DNA of 34,444 nt from the NCBI GenBank assembly GCA_943787785.1, contig CALSNT010000021.1:1-34444 (forward strand), in the 5' to 3' direction. The notes below the pieces were generated by a model. It had not been told where the DNA came from. It worked only from the letters and a program-made list of their open reading frames with translations, and did no database searches. Each line of letters opens with the position of its first letter. Position 1 is the stretch's first letter. The position numbers and the translations under genes were made by a program. Shown here piece after piece: positions 23,072 through 32,127 of the stretch. The DNA is from an uncultured Paracoccaceae bacterium. GTDB taxonomy: Bacteria > Pseudomonadota > Alphaproteobacteria > Rhodobacterales > Rhodobacteraceae.

Positions 23072-24195
23072 GGCTGTGGCCCTCCACCCTTTTGTCGCGC
23101 AAAGCCCCAGGGGAAGATCGCGCGCACCAGCAACGGGGCGGCGATGAATATAATGATCAATGCCTGGATGATGCCGATCAGATCGATGGAAACGCCCGCA
23201 TCCACCTGCATCTGCCGTCCGCCGGCCTCCAACGCGCCGAACAGCAGACCGGCGAGCAACACGCCGACCGGGTGGGAACGGCCCAACAGGGCCACGGCGA
23301 TAGCGGTGAACCCGATCCCGGCAGAAAATCCGGGCGTTGCGCGGCCCAGCACGCCCAGCACCTGATTGGCGCCGGCGAGACCCGCCAGTGCGCCCGCCGT
23401 GGCCATCGCCGCCACGATGATTACGGACGAGTGAATACCGGCAAAGCGCGCCGCCTCGGCATTCTCACCACTGGCCCGGAATTCGAATCCGATTTTGGAC
23501 TTGAACAGGATCCAGTAAGTTACTGCCACGGCGGCCAATGCCAGAAATATTCCGGCATGGACCCGTAGGTTTACGTCAACGAAAGTCAGCAGGCGCGGCA
23601 GTTCCGCTGCCTCAGGGACGGATTTCGAGATCGGGTCGGCGCGCCCCTCCTTCTGAATAAAGGGCATCCGCAGCATGAAATCCAGCAATCGGTAGGAGAT
23701 CAGGTTCAGCATGATGGTCGAGATCACCTCGTGTGCGCCCGTCGTCGCCTTCAGCCACCCGGCGATTGAGGCGTAAAGCGCCCCGGTCAGTGCCCCGGCC
23801 AGCAGGGACATCGGCAGCAGGATCACGGCGGGCAGGTCGGCAAAGCTGAAACCGACCACCACGGCGGCCATGCCGCCCATCAACAACTGCCCCTCGGCCC
23901 CGATGTTGAACAGCCCGGCGCGGAACCCAAGCGCCAGCCCGAGGCCCGCCAGTGTCAGCGGTGCAGCGGCCGTCAGGGTCTCGGACCAGGCGTTCAGCGA
24001 CCCGACCGAGCCTTTCAGCAGCGCAATATAGGATTGGCCAATGGTGGCCAGATCGACATTTGTCGCCAGCATGGTCAGCGCGCCCAGCACCAAGGCCGCA
24101 AAGACTGCGAAAATCGGCACGACGATCAGGTCTTCGAGTTCACTCCGCCCGATCAGGCGGCGCTGCATCAGCTCTTGAATACTAGTGTCGCTCAT
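23068..24195 (-). CDS. ABC importer permease, BMP/nucleoside type (first permease)
   Basis: This 375-residue BPD_transp_2-type permease has about nine hydrophobic helices. Family features are LTLAGLGLALGFRAGLFNIG followed by AEGQLLMGG (the NIGAEGQ motif), KATTGAHEVISTIMLNLI, FEFRASGENAEAARFAGIH (coupling loop) and GFTAIAVALLGRSHPVG. It pairs with the downstream permease (4-base overlap) and is itself overlapped by 4 bases by the ATPase gene, so all three are translationally coupled. Confidence 0.9.
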   Translation of the reverse strand: MSDTSIQELMQRRLIGRSELEDLIVVPIFAVFAALVLGALTMLATNVDLATIGQSYIALLKGSVGSLNAWSETLTAAAPLTLAGLGLALGFRAGLFNIGAEGQLLMGGMAAVVVGFSFADLPAVILLPMSLLAGALTGALYASIAGWLKATTGAHEVISTIMLNLISYRLLDFMLRMPFIQKEGRADPISKSVPEAAELPRLLTFVDVNLRVHAGIFLALAAVAVTYWILFKSKIGFEFRASGENAEAARFAGIHSSVIIVAAMATAGALAGLAGANQVLGVLGRATPGFSAGIGFTAIAVALLGRSHPVGVLLAGLLFGALEAGGRQMQVDAGVSIDLIGIIQALIIIFIAAPLLVRAIFPWGFARQKGGGPQP

Positions 24196-25715
24196 GCCGC
24201 AACCTCGGCCGTAGCCCCGGCCATCGCCAGACCGACGGCGGATTTGTCCACCGGCCCGGCATTGGCGTCGAACTCGGCGACGAAGCGGCCTTTGAACATT
24301 ACAAGAATCCGATCGGACAGGGCCAGAACCTCGTCCAACTCGGACGAGATGATCAGCACACCGTCGCCGCTGTCGCGGGCTTCGATCAGGCGTTTGTGGA
24401 TGTATTCGATTGATCCGACGTCCAGCCCCCGCGTCGGCTGACCGGCAACGACAAGCCGAATTTCACGCGATAGCTCGCGCGCAACTACCAACTTTTGCTG
24501 GTTGCCGCCCGACAGATGCCCGGCAGCCTCTTGCACCGAAGGCGTGCGCACGTCGAAATCGGCGACAAACTGCGCCGCCTGACGGTTCACTGCGCCCCAG
24601 TTGATCTGCGGCCCGCGCGAGTAGCGATCATCGTAGTAGGTATCCAGCACCATGTTTTCGGCGACGGTGAATTTGCCAATCAACCCCGCGTGCTGGCGAT
24701 CTTCCGGGATATGCGCCATGCCAAGCCGGTGCCGCGCCCGGGCCGAGGCGCGGGTGATATCGCGCCCCTCAAGCGTGATCTTTCCGCCGGCGATGCGGCG
24801 CAGCCCGGTCAACGCCTCAATCAGCGCCGACTGGCCGTTACCCTGTACGCCGGCAATGCCGACGACCTCGCCCGAGCGGACCTGAAGGTTGACCCCATCG
24901 ACCGCCAGTTCGTCATCGTCGCGCAGAACAGTCAGATCCTGCACGTCCAGCAGCGTGTCACCCGGTTTGAACGGCTGCTTGACCACGTCGAAACTGACTG
25001 GTCGACCGACCATCATCTCGGCCAACCCCTTGCGGGTCAGGTCCTTCGGCAGCCCCTCCCCAGCGATGCGCCCGCCACGGATCACACTGATCCGATCAGC
25101 GATGTCGAGGATTTCGTTCAGCTTGTGGGTGATGAAGACGATGGCCTTGCCGTCATCGCGCAGGGCGGTGACGATACGAAAAAAATCCTCGACCTCCTGC
25201 GGTGTCAGCACCGCAGTGGGCTCGTCCAGGATCAGCACGTCAGCCGAGCGGAACAACACCTTGATGATCTCGACTCGTTGCTGGACGCCAACCGGCAATG
25301 TCTCGATCTTTTCATCCGGATCGACGGCCAGACCGTAGTCTTCGCTGATCCGGCGCACTTCGGCCCGCGCACTTTCCAGGTCGAGGTGATCCAGCCGCCC
25401 CGTGGGTTCGACGCCCAGCACGACGTTTTCCGCCACCGTAAAAACCGGGACCAGCATGAAGTGCTGATGCACCATGCCAATCCCGGCCCTGATTGCGTCT
25501 CCGGGCCCGTCGAACGTTGTTGGTGTGCCGTCGATCAGGATTTCGCCTTCATCGGGGCGATAAAGACCGCAGAGCACATTCATAAGTGTCGACTTCCCGG
25601 CGCCGTTTTCGCCCAGCAGGCCCAGAACCTCGCCCGCGCGGAGGGTCAGGTTGACGCCCTCGTTGGCGACGACCGGACCAAACCGCTTGGTGATGCCGCG
25701 AAGCTCGATGTCCAT
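24192..25715 (-). CDS. ABC importer ATPase with two nucleotide-binding domains (nucleoside/sugar type)
   Basis: The 507-residue protein is a fused tandem ATPase like RbsA/MglA/NupO. The first half has Walker A GENGAGKST (about residue 35), a degenerate signature LPVGVQQRVEI and Walker B VLILDEPTAVL. The second half has GIAGVQGNGQSALIEAL in place of a standard P-loop (GKS/T lost, as is usual for domain 2 of this group), an intact LSGGNQQKLVVAREL signature and VVAGQPTRGLDVG. In domain 2, Gln replaces the usual Glu region of Walker B (AGQPTRGLD), which also is common in this family. It energises import together with the two permeases and the BMP-type binding protein encoded just upstream. Confidence 0.94.
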   Translation of the reverse strand: MDIELRGITKRFGPVVANEGVNLTLRAGEVLGLLGENGAGKSTLMNVLCGLYRPDEGEILIDGTPTTFDGPGDAIRAGIGMVHQHFMLVPVFTVAENVVLGVEPTGRLDHLDLESARAEVRRISEDYGLAVDPDEKIETLPVGVQQRVEIIKVLFRSADVLILDEPTAVLTPQEVEDFFRIVTALRDDGKAIVFITHKLNEILDIADRISVIRGGRIAGEGLPKDLTRKGLAEMMVGRPVSFDVVKQPFKPGDTLLDVQDLTVLRDDDELAVDGVNLQVRSGEVVGIAGVQGNGQSALIEALTGLRRIAGGKITLEGRDITRASARARHRLGMAHIPEDRQHAGLIGKFTVAENMVLDTYYDDRYSRGPQINWGAVNRQAAQFVADFDVRTPSVQEAAGHLSGGNQQKLVVARELSREIRLVVAGQPTRGLDVGSIEYIHKRLIEARDSGDGVLIISSELDEVLALSDRILVMFKGRFVAEFDANAGPVDKSAVGLAMAGATAEVAA

Positions 25716-25736
25716 GACGTTGGCCTGCCGATCCGC

Positions 25737-26765
25737 TTACATGCTTACGTCGACAGAACCGTCGATGATCGCGGCGCGCAGCGCCTCCAACTCGGCTTTC
25801 AGTGCGTCAGGAACCTCGCCCTCCATGTCGTGGAAGGGGGCCAGATCGACGCCACCGTTTTCCAGCGTGCCGACGATTACGCCGCCTTCAAAGGTGTCGT
25901 TCATGGCTGCCTCGATCACTGCCAGAACCGTCGCGTCCATTCGCTTGGTGATTGATGTGAGATAGACGTGCTGCTTTTCCGGGTCGGTGAAGTACAGATC
26001 CGCATCAACGCCAATGATCTTCAGCGCGTCGGTCCCCAGTTCGTCCGCCAACGCGGCCGACCCAAGGCCTACCGGCCCGGCCACCGGCAGCACGATGTCT
26101 GCGCCTTCGTCGTAGAGGTTCTGCGCAAAGGCGCGGCCATCATCGAGGCTATCGAAATTGTTGGTGAACAGGCCTTCGCGGCTTTCGACATCCCAACCGA
26201 GCACCGAAACCGACGTCCCCTTCTGCATGTTGTGGTGGTTCACACCCCGCACGAAGCCATCCATGAAGATCGTCACTGGCGGGATGTTGATGCCGCCGAA
26301 GGTTCCGACAATATCCGTCTTGGTCATGCCCGCGGCCAGATACCCGGCCAGGAACGCCGCCTGATCGGTCGCATAGACTTGGCCCAGAACGTTCGGGATC
26401 GTCGGATCATAGGCGAAATCGACGATCGAGAACCGCTGGTCCGGGTTCGCCAGTGCTGCGGTGCTGGTGGCATCGCCCAAAAGGAACCCGACGGTTATGA
26501 TCACATCGCAATCGCCACTGATCAGCGAATTGATGTTGGCTTCATAGTCGGTTTCGGCTTGGGATTCGAGGAACCGACCGGTGACTCCAAGGCTGGCTTC
26601 GGCATCCTGCACGCCCTTCCAGGCCGTCTGGTTGAAGCTGTTGTCGTCAATGCCGCCGGTGTCGGTGACCTGGCACGCGGTGAAGGCGGCGGCCATTGAT
26701 GTGGCTGCCAGGGTCGGGAGCGCTGCAGCCGCGATGAATTGCAGTGGTTTTACGAAGATCGACAT
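25737..26765 (-). CDS. BMP-family substrate-binding protein (nucleoside-type importer)
   Basis: The 342-residue periplasmic protein has an N-terminal Sec signal (FIAAAALPTLAATSMAAA). The mature part starts with strand FTACQVTD followed by the family hallmark TGGIDDNSFNQTAWKG. Further BMP/PnrA-type features are VITVGFLLGDATSTAA, the FAYDPTIPNVLGQVYATDQA segment, AGYLAAGMTKTDIVGTFGGI and the C-terminal FEGGVIVGTLENGGVDLAPF. Known relatives bind purine nucleosides or, in some Rhizobiales, other heterocycles. It is the first gene of the operon followed by ATPase and two permeases, the usual order. No FNR-type box is seen upstream. The Cys in TACQ lies in the mature strand and is not a convincing lipobox. 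Confidence 0.93.
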   Translation of the reverse strand: MSIFVKPLQFIAAAALPTLAATSMAAAFTACQVTDTGGIDDNSFNQTAWKGVQDAEASLGVTGRFLESQAETDYEANINSLISGDCDVIITVGFLLGDATSTAALANPDQRFSIVDFAYDPTIPNVLGQVYATDQAAFLAGYLAAGMTKTDIVGTFGGINIPPVTIFMDGFVRGVNHHNMQKGTSVSVLGWDVESREGLFTNNFDSLDDGRAFAQNLYDEGADIVLPVAGPVGLGSAALADELGTDALKIIGVDADLYFTDPEKQHVYLTSITKRMDATVLAVIEAAMNDTFEGGVIVGTLENGGVDLAPFHDMEGEVPDALKAELEALRAAIIDGSVDVSM

Positions 26766-26924
26766 AGGGTTTCCTTTCGAATGGCCAGCACCACCGGCCT
26801 TAGTTAACGGGGCAAAATTATCCTCTGCGCGATCTTAGCGACCGCGTTCTTTCAATTCGGTACGTAGACTTTAGCGGCAGGCCGTCGGCCGTCTTGCCGT
26901 GTGAAGGGTATTAGATGCGCTCGG

Positions 26925-27137
26925 TCAGGCTTCGATGTCGCGTTTTCCGAACAACCGATAGATCGGGCAGAACGAGAAGACGGCGGTCAGTACCAAGATT
27001 ACGCCGACGGCAATCGTGCCATATGCGATCCAAGACGTCGTCCAGACTTCCATGAAGTTGATTAGTGGAGCTGTGATCAAAGCGATGCCAACTACGGCAC
27101 GCAGCACACGATCGATATTTCCTACATTCGGTGACAT
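26925..27137 (-). CDS. DUF2892-family small membrane protein (YgaP-C-like)
   Basis: The 70-residue protein starts MSPNVGNIDRVLRAVVGIAL and has two hydrophobic helices (about residues 12-28 and 36-55) with the family-typical FSFCPIYRLFG before the end. This is the DUF2892 domain found alone or as the membrane half of YgaP rhodaneses. The FCPIY Cys is characteristic. It follows the stand-alone sensor-like gene by 13 bases and is probably co-transcribed with it. ATG 27137 is chosen because it gives the exact family N-terminus; an upstream in-frame start at 27248 would overlap the neighbour. The function is unknown; sulfide or thiol handling is often suggested for YgaP. Confidence 0.88.
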   Translation of the reverse strand: MSPNVGNIDRVLRAVVGIALITAPLINFMEVWTTSWIAYGTIAVGVILVLTAVFSFCPIYRLFGKRDIEA

Positions 27138-27150
27138 TTCGAATATCCTT

Positions 27151-27642
27151 CTAGAGGAGGTGGTTTGTTGTCGGTGTCCCGGATCCGTGGTGGTTTCTGT
27201 GCCTGCTTTCAGTGTCTTGGCGAAGCAGATTAATGATACGCTGGCCACACAAACGGTGCAGCAGCGCGCGGAATTCCTGCGATGCGATCATCAGGGTCGT
27301 GAATGCGTCCTGATCCAGTGTCACGGCGTGAACATCGCTCTCGGCGATCACCCGGGAGCGGGAATCGATCTGCGAGAGCAGGCAGGCATTGGTGAAAACC
27401 TGAGAAATATCGGAACCGGCCTGAAAGTAGCGGATGTGCGGACCCGGTTTGTGGGCGGCTTGCACGCGGATGCGCCCGGACGTCAAAAACAGCAGCGTCC
27501 CGCCGCCAGATTGAAAATCCTGAAACTCGGAACCGGCACGCATGAACAGCGAGCCGACCAACTGATCCAACTGCGCCGCAATCTGCGCCGAACAACCCGG
27601 CACGGAATGGAATTGCTGGCTCCAATGGTTACTAATGCTCAT
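27151..27642 (-). CDS. stand-alone cyclic-nucleotide-binding-type domain protein, Crp/Fnr-like without HTH
   Basis: The 163-residue protein looks like the sensory half of a Crp/Fnr regulator. It has an N-terminal helix, a beta-roll with [31 protein letters not shown] and [15 protein letters not shown], then a dimerisation-type helix [20 protein letters not shown]. Crp/Fnr proteins normally continue with about 70 residues of winged helix; here the protein ends in a polar tail ([17 protein letters not shown]) and a TAG 13 bases before the DUF2892 gene. There is no CxxxCxxC Fe-S cluster of the FNR type, so it is not the regulator that reads the boxes. A perfect FNR box lies 63 bases upstream of its start, shared with the divergent ABC exporter genes. 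Confidence 0.75.
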   Translation of the reverse strand: MSISNHWSQQFHSVPGCSAQIAAQLDQLVGSLFMRAGSEFQDFQSGGGTLLFLTSGRIRVQAAHKPGPHIRYFQAGSDISQVFTNACLLSQIDSRSRVIAESDVHAVTLDQDAFTTLMIASQEFRALLHRLCGQRIINLLRQDTESRHRNHHGSGTPTTNHLL

Positions 27643-27698
27643 AGCGAAGGTCTTCCCCGTAACGTCTGGGAACAATGCATCCGCTGGCGCGCCGGGTC

Positions 27699-27712
27699 TT
27701 GATCCTGATCAA
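27699..27712. promoter_or_regulatory. perfect FNR/Anr-type box, sensor-like gene/ABC exporter promoter
   Basis: TTGAT-CCTG-ATCAA is an exact palindrome between the minus-strand Crp-like gene (ATG 27642, 63 bases from centre) and the ABC exporter operon (GTG 27806, 100 bases). Confidence 0.8.
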
Positions 27713-27805
27713 TTTTCTAAAACCGCTCCTGTCAGCGGTTGGTTGAGGAAGATCAATGAGGCATCACCGCTCCGTGGCATCCATAGGCGAGCAAGGAGCA
27801 TTCGC

Positions 27806-28513
27806 GTGCCAGAAACCGTTTTTCGAACCGAAGGCGTCACCAAAGTTTATGACACCGGCAACGTAAAGGTGTTTGCCTTAGCTCGTGTCGATCTGGCGCT
27901 TTACAGCGGCCAGTTGACTGTGCTGCTGGGGCCGTCTGGCAGCGGCAAATCGACTTTGCTAAACATTCTCGGCGGGTTGGATCACGCCACCGAAGGACGG
28001 GTCTGGTTCCGCGACCTTGAACTCACGAATCTGCCGGATCGCCAGCTAACCCGGTATCGGCGCGACTACGTCGGCTTTGTGTTCCAGTTTTACAACCTGG
28101 TGCCCAGCCTGACGGCACGCGAGAATGTACAGTTGGTTACGGATGTCGCCCCAAACCCAATGCCTGCCGCCGAGGCGTTGGAACTGGTCGGGCTGGACCA
28201 TCGGATGGATCACTTCCCATCCGAGCTGTCGGGCGGCGAACAGCAGCGCGTTGCCATCGCGCGGGCCATCGCAAAACGGCCAGAAATCCTGCTTTGTGAC
28301 GAGCCAACTGGTGCGCTGGACAGCTCGACCGGGGTGCAGGTGCTTGAGGCTTTGCGCGACATCAATGACCGCTTCGGAACCACCACCGTAGTCATCACTC
28401 ACAACGCGGAAATCCGCAAAATGGCGCATCGAGTAATTTTCTTTCAGGATGGCAAGATCAGCCGGGTCGAGCAAAACGATACCCTGCTGGCACCATCCGA
28501 GATTGCGTGGTGA
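27806..28513 (+). CDS. MacB/LolD-type ABC transporter ATPase
   Basis: The 235-residue ATPase (from GTG 27806) has Walker [17 protein letters not shown], the Q-loop [14 protein letters not shown] characteristic of the MacB/LolD group, signature [16 protein letters not shown], Walker [12 protein letters not shown] and the switch His in VVITHN. This class drives FtsX-type permeases that move substrates from the periplasmic side rather than importing through a channel. GTG 27806 has AAGGAG 7 bases upstream and begins [10 protein letters not shown]; the longer ORF from 27635 would run through the FNR box, so I reject it. It is followed after 4 bases by the permease gene and then an HlyD-like adaptor, forming a three-gene operon. 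Confidence 0.92.
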   Translation: MPETVFRTEGVTKVYDTGNVKVFALARVDLALYSGQLTVLLGPSGSGKSTLLNILGGLDHATEGRVWFRDLELTNLPDRQLTRYRRDYVGFVFQFYNLVPSLTARENVQLVTDVAPNPMPAAEALELVGLDHRMDHFPSELSGGEQQRVAIARAIAKRPEILLCDEPTGALDSSTGVQVLEALRDINDRFGTTTVVITHNAEIRKMAHRVIFFQDGKISRVEQNDTLLAPSEIAW

Positions 28514-28517
28514 CGCG

Positions 28518-30881
28518 ATGCACGCGCTCGATAAGAAACTGACGCGGGATTTTAGGCGGCTTTGGATGCAGGCGCTGGCGATTGCGCTGGTTCTGGCCTG
28601 CGGGGTTGCCATCCTGCTGACCGCATTCGGGATGTACCGCGCGCTGGATGAAACAAGGCGCGCCTATTATGAGCGTAACCGCTTCGCCGATGTTTTTGTG
28701 CAGGCGCGTCGGGTGCCTGAAAGCTTGCTGCCGGAATTGCGCGCTATTCCAGGTGTGCAGATGCTGGAACCGGGCATCGTCGGCAACGCAATCCTTGACT
28801 TACCTGACCGTGTGGCAACAGCGGTCGGGCATATCATCGCACTGCCTGCAAACAACGTGCATCAGCTGAACGTGCCACTCCTCCAAAGCGGGCGCTACCC
28901 GGAGCCAAGTTCCAATTTCGACGTGCTGGTCAACGAGCCGTTTGCCCGCGCGCACGGTTATCTGCCGGGGGATACGATTTCGATTAATCTCAACGGGCAA
29001 AAGCGGGCCTTGCGCATCACCGGCACCGTGCAATCGCCCGAGTTCATCTATACGATCGGCCCTGGTGCGTTGATGCCCGACAACGCCGGTTATGGGATCA
29101 TCTGGATGCCGCGACCAACGACGGCGGCGGCATTCGACATGACCGGGGCATTCAACAATCTAGCCATCAAACTCGCCAGTGGTGTGCGGCCTGAAACGGT
29201 GATTGACGCAATCGACAACCTGCTGGAACCCTACGGTGGGTTGGGCGCTTATGACCGGTCGCGCCAGCAATCGGATGCTTTCGTCAGCGCCGAGATCAAT
29301 CAACTGCGTGGCATGGCCGTCGTCCTGCCGCCGATATTTTTTGCCATTTCGGCCTTTTTGGTCAGCATGGTCATGGGGCGGGTCGTGGCGCTGGAACGCA
29401 GTGAGATCGGCCTGCTGAAGGCGCTCGGCTACTCCAACTTCGAGGTGTGCCTCCACTATCTGATGCTGGCAGGGTTGGTCGCTGTCACCGGTATTGTGAT
29501 CGGCTGGGTTGCGGGCGGCTGGCTGGCGCGCAATCTGGCCCTGCAATATGCTGAATTCTTTGAATTCCCCTTCCTCATATTCAGCGTCTCACCATGGATC
29601 TACGCGCTCGCCGGGCTGGCCGCGCTGCTGACGACAATTCTGGGCGCAACGCGAAGCGCGCTCACGGCGGCGTGGCTGGCACCGGCCATTGCGATGCAGC
29701 CCCCTGCCCCGCCCAGCTTCAAACGCTCAGTGATCGATGTGGCCATGGATTCTGCCCGCCTGTCGCAACCGACCATAATGATCCTGCGCAGTTTTGTGCG
29801 CTGGCCGGTGCGAAGCCTTATGACCTCACTCGGGCTGGCAATGGCGGTCGCCTCGGTCGTCGCCTCGGCATTTTTTAACGATGCCCTGGATGCGATCATC
29901 GAAAGCGCGTTTTACGAATCGAACCGGCAGGATGCGATGCTGCTGTTCGCCCAGGACGTTCCACTTGGCGCACTACAGGATGTCCGCCGGTTGCCCGGTG
30001 TACTACAGGTCGAGGGGCAGCAGTATCATTCCGCCATCCTGCGCCATGGCGCGCGCCAGAAAACCGTCGCGATCGAGGCCCGCTTCCCGGATCCGGATCT
30101 GAGCCGTGTCATCGGGGCCGACGGAGCTGTGGTCAACGTGCCGCCAGGTGGCATCGTGTTGTCGGAACGTCTGGCCAGCCAGCTTGATGTCACAATAGGC
30201 GACGCCCTGGACGCCGAATTCCTGACCGGCAAGCGCGAGACCTTGTCCCTGACCGTGTCCCAGATTGTCGAACAGTATTTCGGCCTCGGCGCCTATGTTG
30301 ACCTAGAGTACGTGAACACCCTTTTCCGACAGGTACCGCAGGTTTCGGTCGTCAACGTAGCGTTGGATGAAACCCGGACGGATGACCTGCATGAAGTGCT
30401 GAAAGGCATCCCGAAGCTCGCCAGTCTGGTGATGCTGTCGGACACCCGGCGTTCCTTTGACGAAACAATAGAAGAGAACATCGTAATCATGAATACGATC
30501 TACATCACTATCGCTGTGCTGATCACGGTCGGAGTGGCCTACAACGGCGCACGCATTCAGTTGTCCGAGCGCGCGAGAGAGCTTGCGAGTTTGCGCATCC
30601 TCGGCTTTACGCGTGCCGAAGTCTCATACATCCTGATCGGTGAAACGCTGTTGCTGGCCATCCTGGCCCAGCCTTTGGGTTGGCTTATCGGTGCCGGGAT
30701 TGCCAAGGCAATGGCAGATGGCTTCACCAGCGATCTTTATTCAATTCCACTGGTTCTGAAACCCGCTACTTTCGCATCAGCCAGTCTCGTCGTCCTGACC
30801 GCCACTGTGGCCTCGGTTTTGATCGTGCGACGGCGACTGGATCGCCTGAACCTTGTGGCCGTCATGAAAACAAGGGAGTGA
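28518..30881 (+). CDS. FtsX-type ABC permease with two core domains
   Basis: The 787-residue inner-membrane protein has an N-terminal helix (about residues 16-38), a large periplasmic MacB-type domain, and a three-helix FtsX core (about 275-400) with ALERSEIGLLKALGYSN. Then come a second N-terminal helix with its own periplasmic domain (about 450-640) and a final three-helix FtsX core with SERARELASLRILGFTRAEV. Ten helices in this duplicated form match the large permeases found with LolD-like ATPases. An adaptor (HlyD-like) is encoded 4 bases downstream, so the complex probably reaches toward the outer membrane. The substrate is unknown. ATG 28518 is preferred to 28449, which lies inside the ATPase gene. 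Confidence 0.9.
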   Translation: MHALDKKLTRDFRRLWMQALAIALVLACGVAILLTAFGMYRALDETRRAYYERNRFADVFVQARRVPESLLPELRAIPGVQMLEPGIVGNAILDLPDRVATAVGHIIALPANNVHQLNVPLLQSGRYPEPSSNFDVLVNEPFARAHGYLPGDTISINLNGQKRALRITGTVQSPEFIYTIGPGALMPDNAGYGIIWMPRPTTAAAFDMTGAFNNLAIKLASGVRPETVIDAIDNLLEPYGGLGAYDRSRQQSDAFVSAEINQLRGMAVVLPPIFFAISAFLVSMVMGRVVALERSEIGLLKALGYSNFEVCLHYLMLAGLVAVTGIVIGWVAGGWLARNLALQYAEFFEFPFLIFSVSPWIYALAGLAALLTTILGATRSALTAAWLAPAIAMQPPAPPSFKRSVIDVAMDSARLSQPTIMILRSFVRWPVRSLMTSLGLAMAVASVVASAFFNDALDAIIESAFYESNRQDAMLLFAQDVPLGALQDVRRLPGVLQVEGQQYHSAILRHGARQKTVAIEARFPDPDLSRVIGADGAVVNVPPGGIVLSERLASQLDVTIGDALDAEFLTGKRETLSLTVSQIVEQYFGLGAYVDLEYVNTLFRQVPQVSVVNVALDETRTDDLHEVLKGIPKLASLVMLSDTRRSFDETIEENIVIMNTIYITIAVLITVGVAYNGARIQLSERARELASLRILGFTRAEVSYILIGETLLLAILAQPLGWLIGAGIAKAMADGFTSDLYSIPLVLKPATFASASLVVLTATVASVLIVRRRLDRLNLVAVMKTRE

Positions 30882-30885
30882 TACT

Positions 30886-32097
30886 ATGTCTTTGAACCTT
30901 CGGACCCTTGGCCTGGTCGCGGTTGGTGCAGCCGTGGTGCTGGGGCTGGCGTATACCTCGCTGCGCACCGATCCGGTGCCTGTCGATCTTGCGACGATCA
31001 CCCGCGGACCAATGCAAGTGACCATCGACGCTGATGGCAAGACCCGCATTCGCGACGTTTTCGAGGTGGCGGCACCATTCAGCGGAACGGCCATGCGCTC
31101 GCCCGTCTCAGTCGGCGATCGGGTCATCGCTGGGGAAACCGTCGTCGCTGTTGTCGAGCCCATCGCATCGGGCCTTCTGGACAGCCGCAGCCGCTTGCAG
31201 GCGCAGGCAGCGGTTCATGAGGCAGAGGCCGCGCTCAACGTTGCCCAGACCGAACTGTTGAAGGCCCAGGACGACGCTGCCTACGCCCGTAATCAACATG
31301 AGCGCACGAAAACGCTGGTCGACCGTGCCGTCGCTTCGTTCACCCAGCTTGAAACCACGACTTTGCAATTGAACGCCGCCGATGCAGGCGTTGCTGCGGC
31401 GCGAGCGCGAGTCTCGATGGCCGAGGGTACGTTGGAGCGCGTGCGTGCCGCCTTGATCGAACCAAATGGGACCGCCGATGTGCCGCAGGATTGCTGTGTC
31501 ACGCTCTTGGCGCCGACCGACGGTGTTGTCCTTTCGGTCGTTACGATAAGCGAACGACCCGTGGCCGCAGGTGCATTGCTTGCGAGTATCGGAGAGCCGA
31601 CCGATCTGGAACTGACAGTCGATCTGTTGTCCAGCGATGCTGTACGCTTGGCGTCGAATGCAACGGCAATTGTCGAACGCTGGGGCGGTGAGGTGCCACT
31701 TGAAGCCAAGCTTGAGCGTATCGAGCCGGTGGCGCGCACCAAAGTGTCGGCCCTTGGGATCGAAGAACAGCGCGTCGATGCGGTTTTCGCGCTAACCTCG
31801 CCGGTCGAGGCGCGCCCCGGCCTGGGGGATGGCTTCGCGGTATTTGTTCGCATTATCGAATGGCAATCCGACGATGTTTTGCGGCTGCCAGTCAGCGCGA
31901 TGTTCAAAGACGGCGACTCCTGGGCGGTTTATGTTGTCGAGGACGGCACAGCACAGCTACGGACCATCAACATCGGACAGCGCAACGGTCAACTCACCGA
32001 GGTATTGGGCGGATTGGAAGAGGGTGACACAGTCATCATGCATCCGAGTGACAAAGTACTACCCGGCGCGACAGTCATTGACCGGCAGGCATTGTGA
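30886..32097 (+). CDS. HlyD/MacA-type periplasmic adaptor protein
   Basis: The 403-residue protein has an N-terminal membrane anchor (about residues 7-24), then the beta-barrel/lipoyl start VAAPFSGTAMRSPVSVGDRV. An alpha-hairpin region follows (about 100-190, rich in Ala, Gln and Glu, with coiled-coil character: AQAAVHEAEAALNVAQTELL), then the second lipoyl half (LLAPTDGVVLSVVTISERPV). The beta-barrel and membrane-proximal domains end in GLEEGDTVIMHPSDKVLPG. This is the membrane-fusion partner of the MacB-like ATPase and permease upstream. A CC pair (PQDCCVTLLAP) just before the second lipoyl half is unusual. No outer-membrane TolC-like gene is in the window. Confidence 0.92.
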   Translation: MSLNLRTLGLVAVGAAVVLGLAYTSLRTDPVPVDLATITRGPMQVTIDADGKTRIRDVFEVAAPFSGTAMRSPVSVGDRVIAGETVVAVVEPIASGLLDSRSRLQAQAAVHEAEAALNVAQTELLKAQDDAAYARNQHERTKTLVDRAVASFTQLETTTLQLNAADAGVAAARARVSMAEGTLERVRAALIEPNGTADVPQDCCVTLLAPTDGVVLSVVTISERPVAAGALLASIGEPTDLELTVDLLSSDAVRLASNATAIVERWGGEVPLEAKLERIEPVARTKVSALGIEEQRVDAVFALTSPVEARPGLGDGFAVFVRIIEWQSDDVLRLPVSAMFKDGDSWAVYVVEDGTAQLRTINIGQRNGQLTEVLGGLEEGDTVIMHPSDKVLPGATVIDRQAL

Positions 32098-32099
32098 GG

Positions 32100-32115
32100 C
32101 CCCATTTTTTTGGGG
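32100..32115. terminator. weak hairpin between convergent genes
   Basis: CCCCA-TTTTTT-TGGGG gives a 5-bp stem with a T-rich loop in the 30-base gap between the convergent adaptor and phasin genes. No T-tract follows on either strand, so the terminator role is tentative. Confidence 0.3.
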
Positions 32116-32127
32116 ATCTGCCCGGTC

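Noticed and set aside
24495-25955. A 486-codon plus-strand open frame opposite the BMP importer genes
   Set aside because: The minus strand carries unmistakable ABC ATPase and BMP motifs in this interval. The plus-strand frame is a codon-bias shadow with no recognisable family and His/Gln/Asp-rich composition.
27151-27642. The Crp-like gene as the FNR regulator of the boxes
   Set aside because: It has neither an HTH domain nor the N-terminal cysteine cluster, so it cannot be the DNA-binding regulator.
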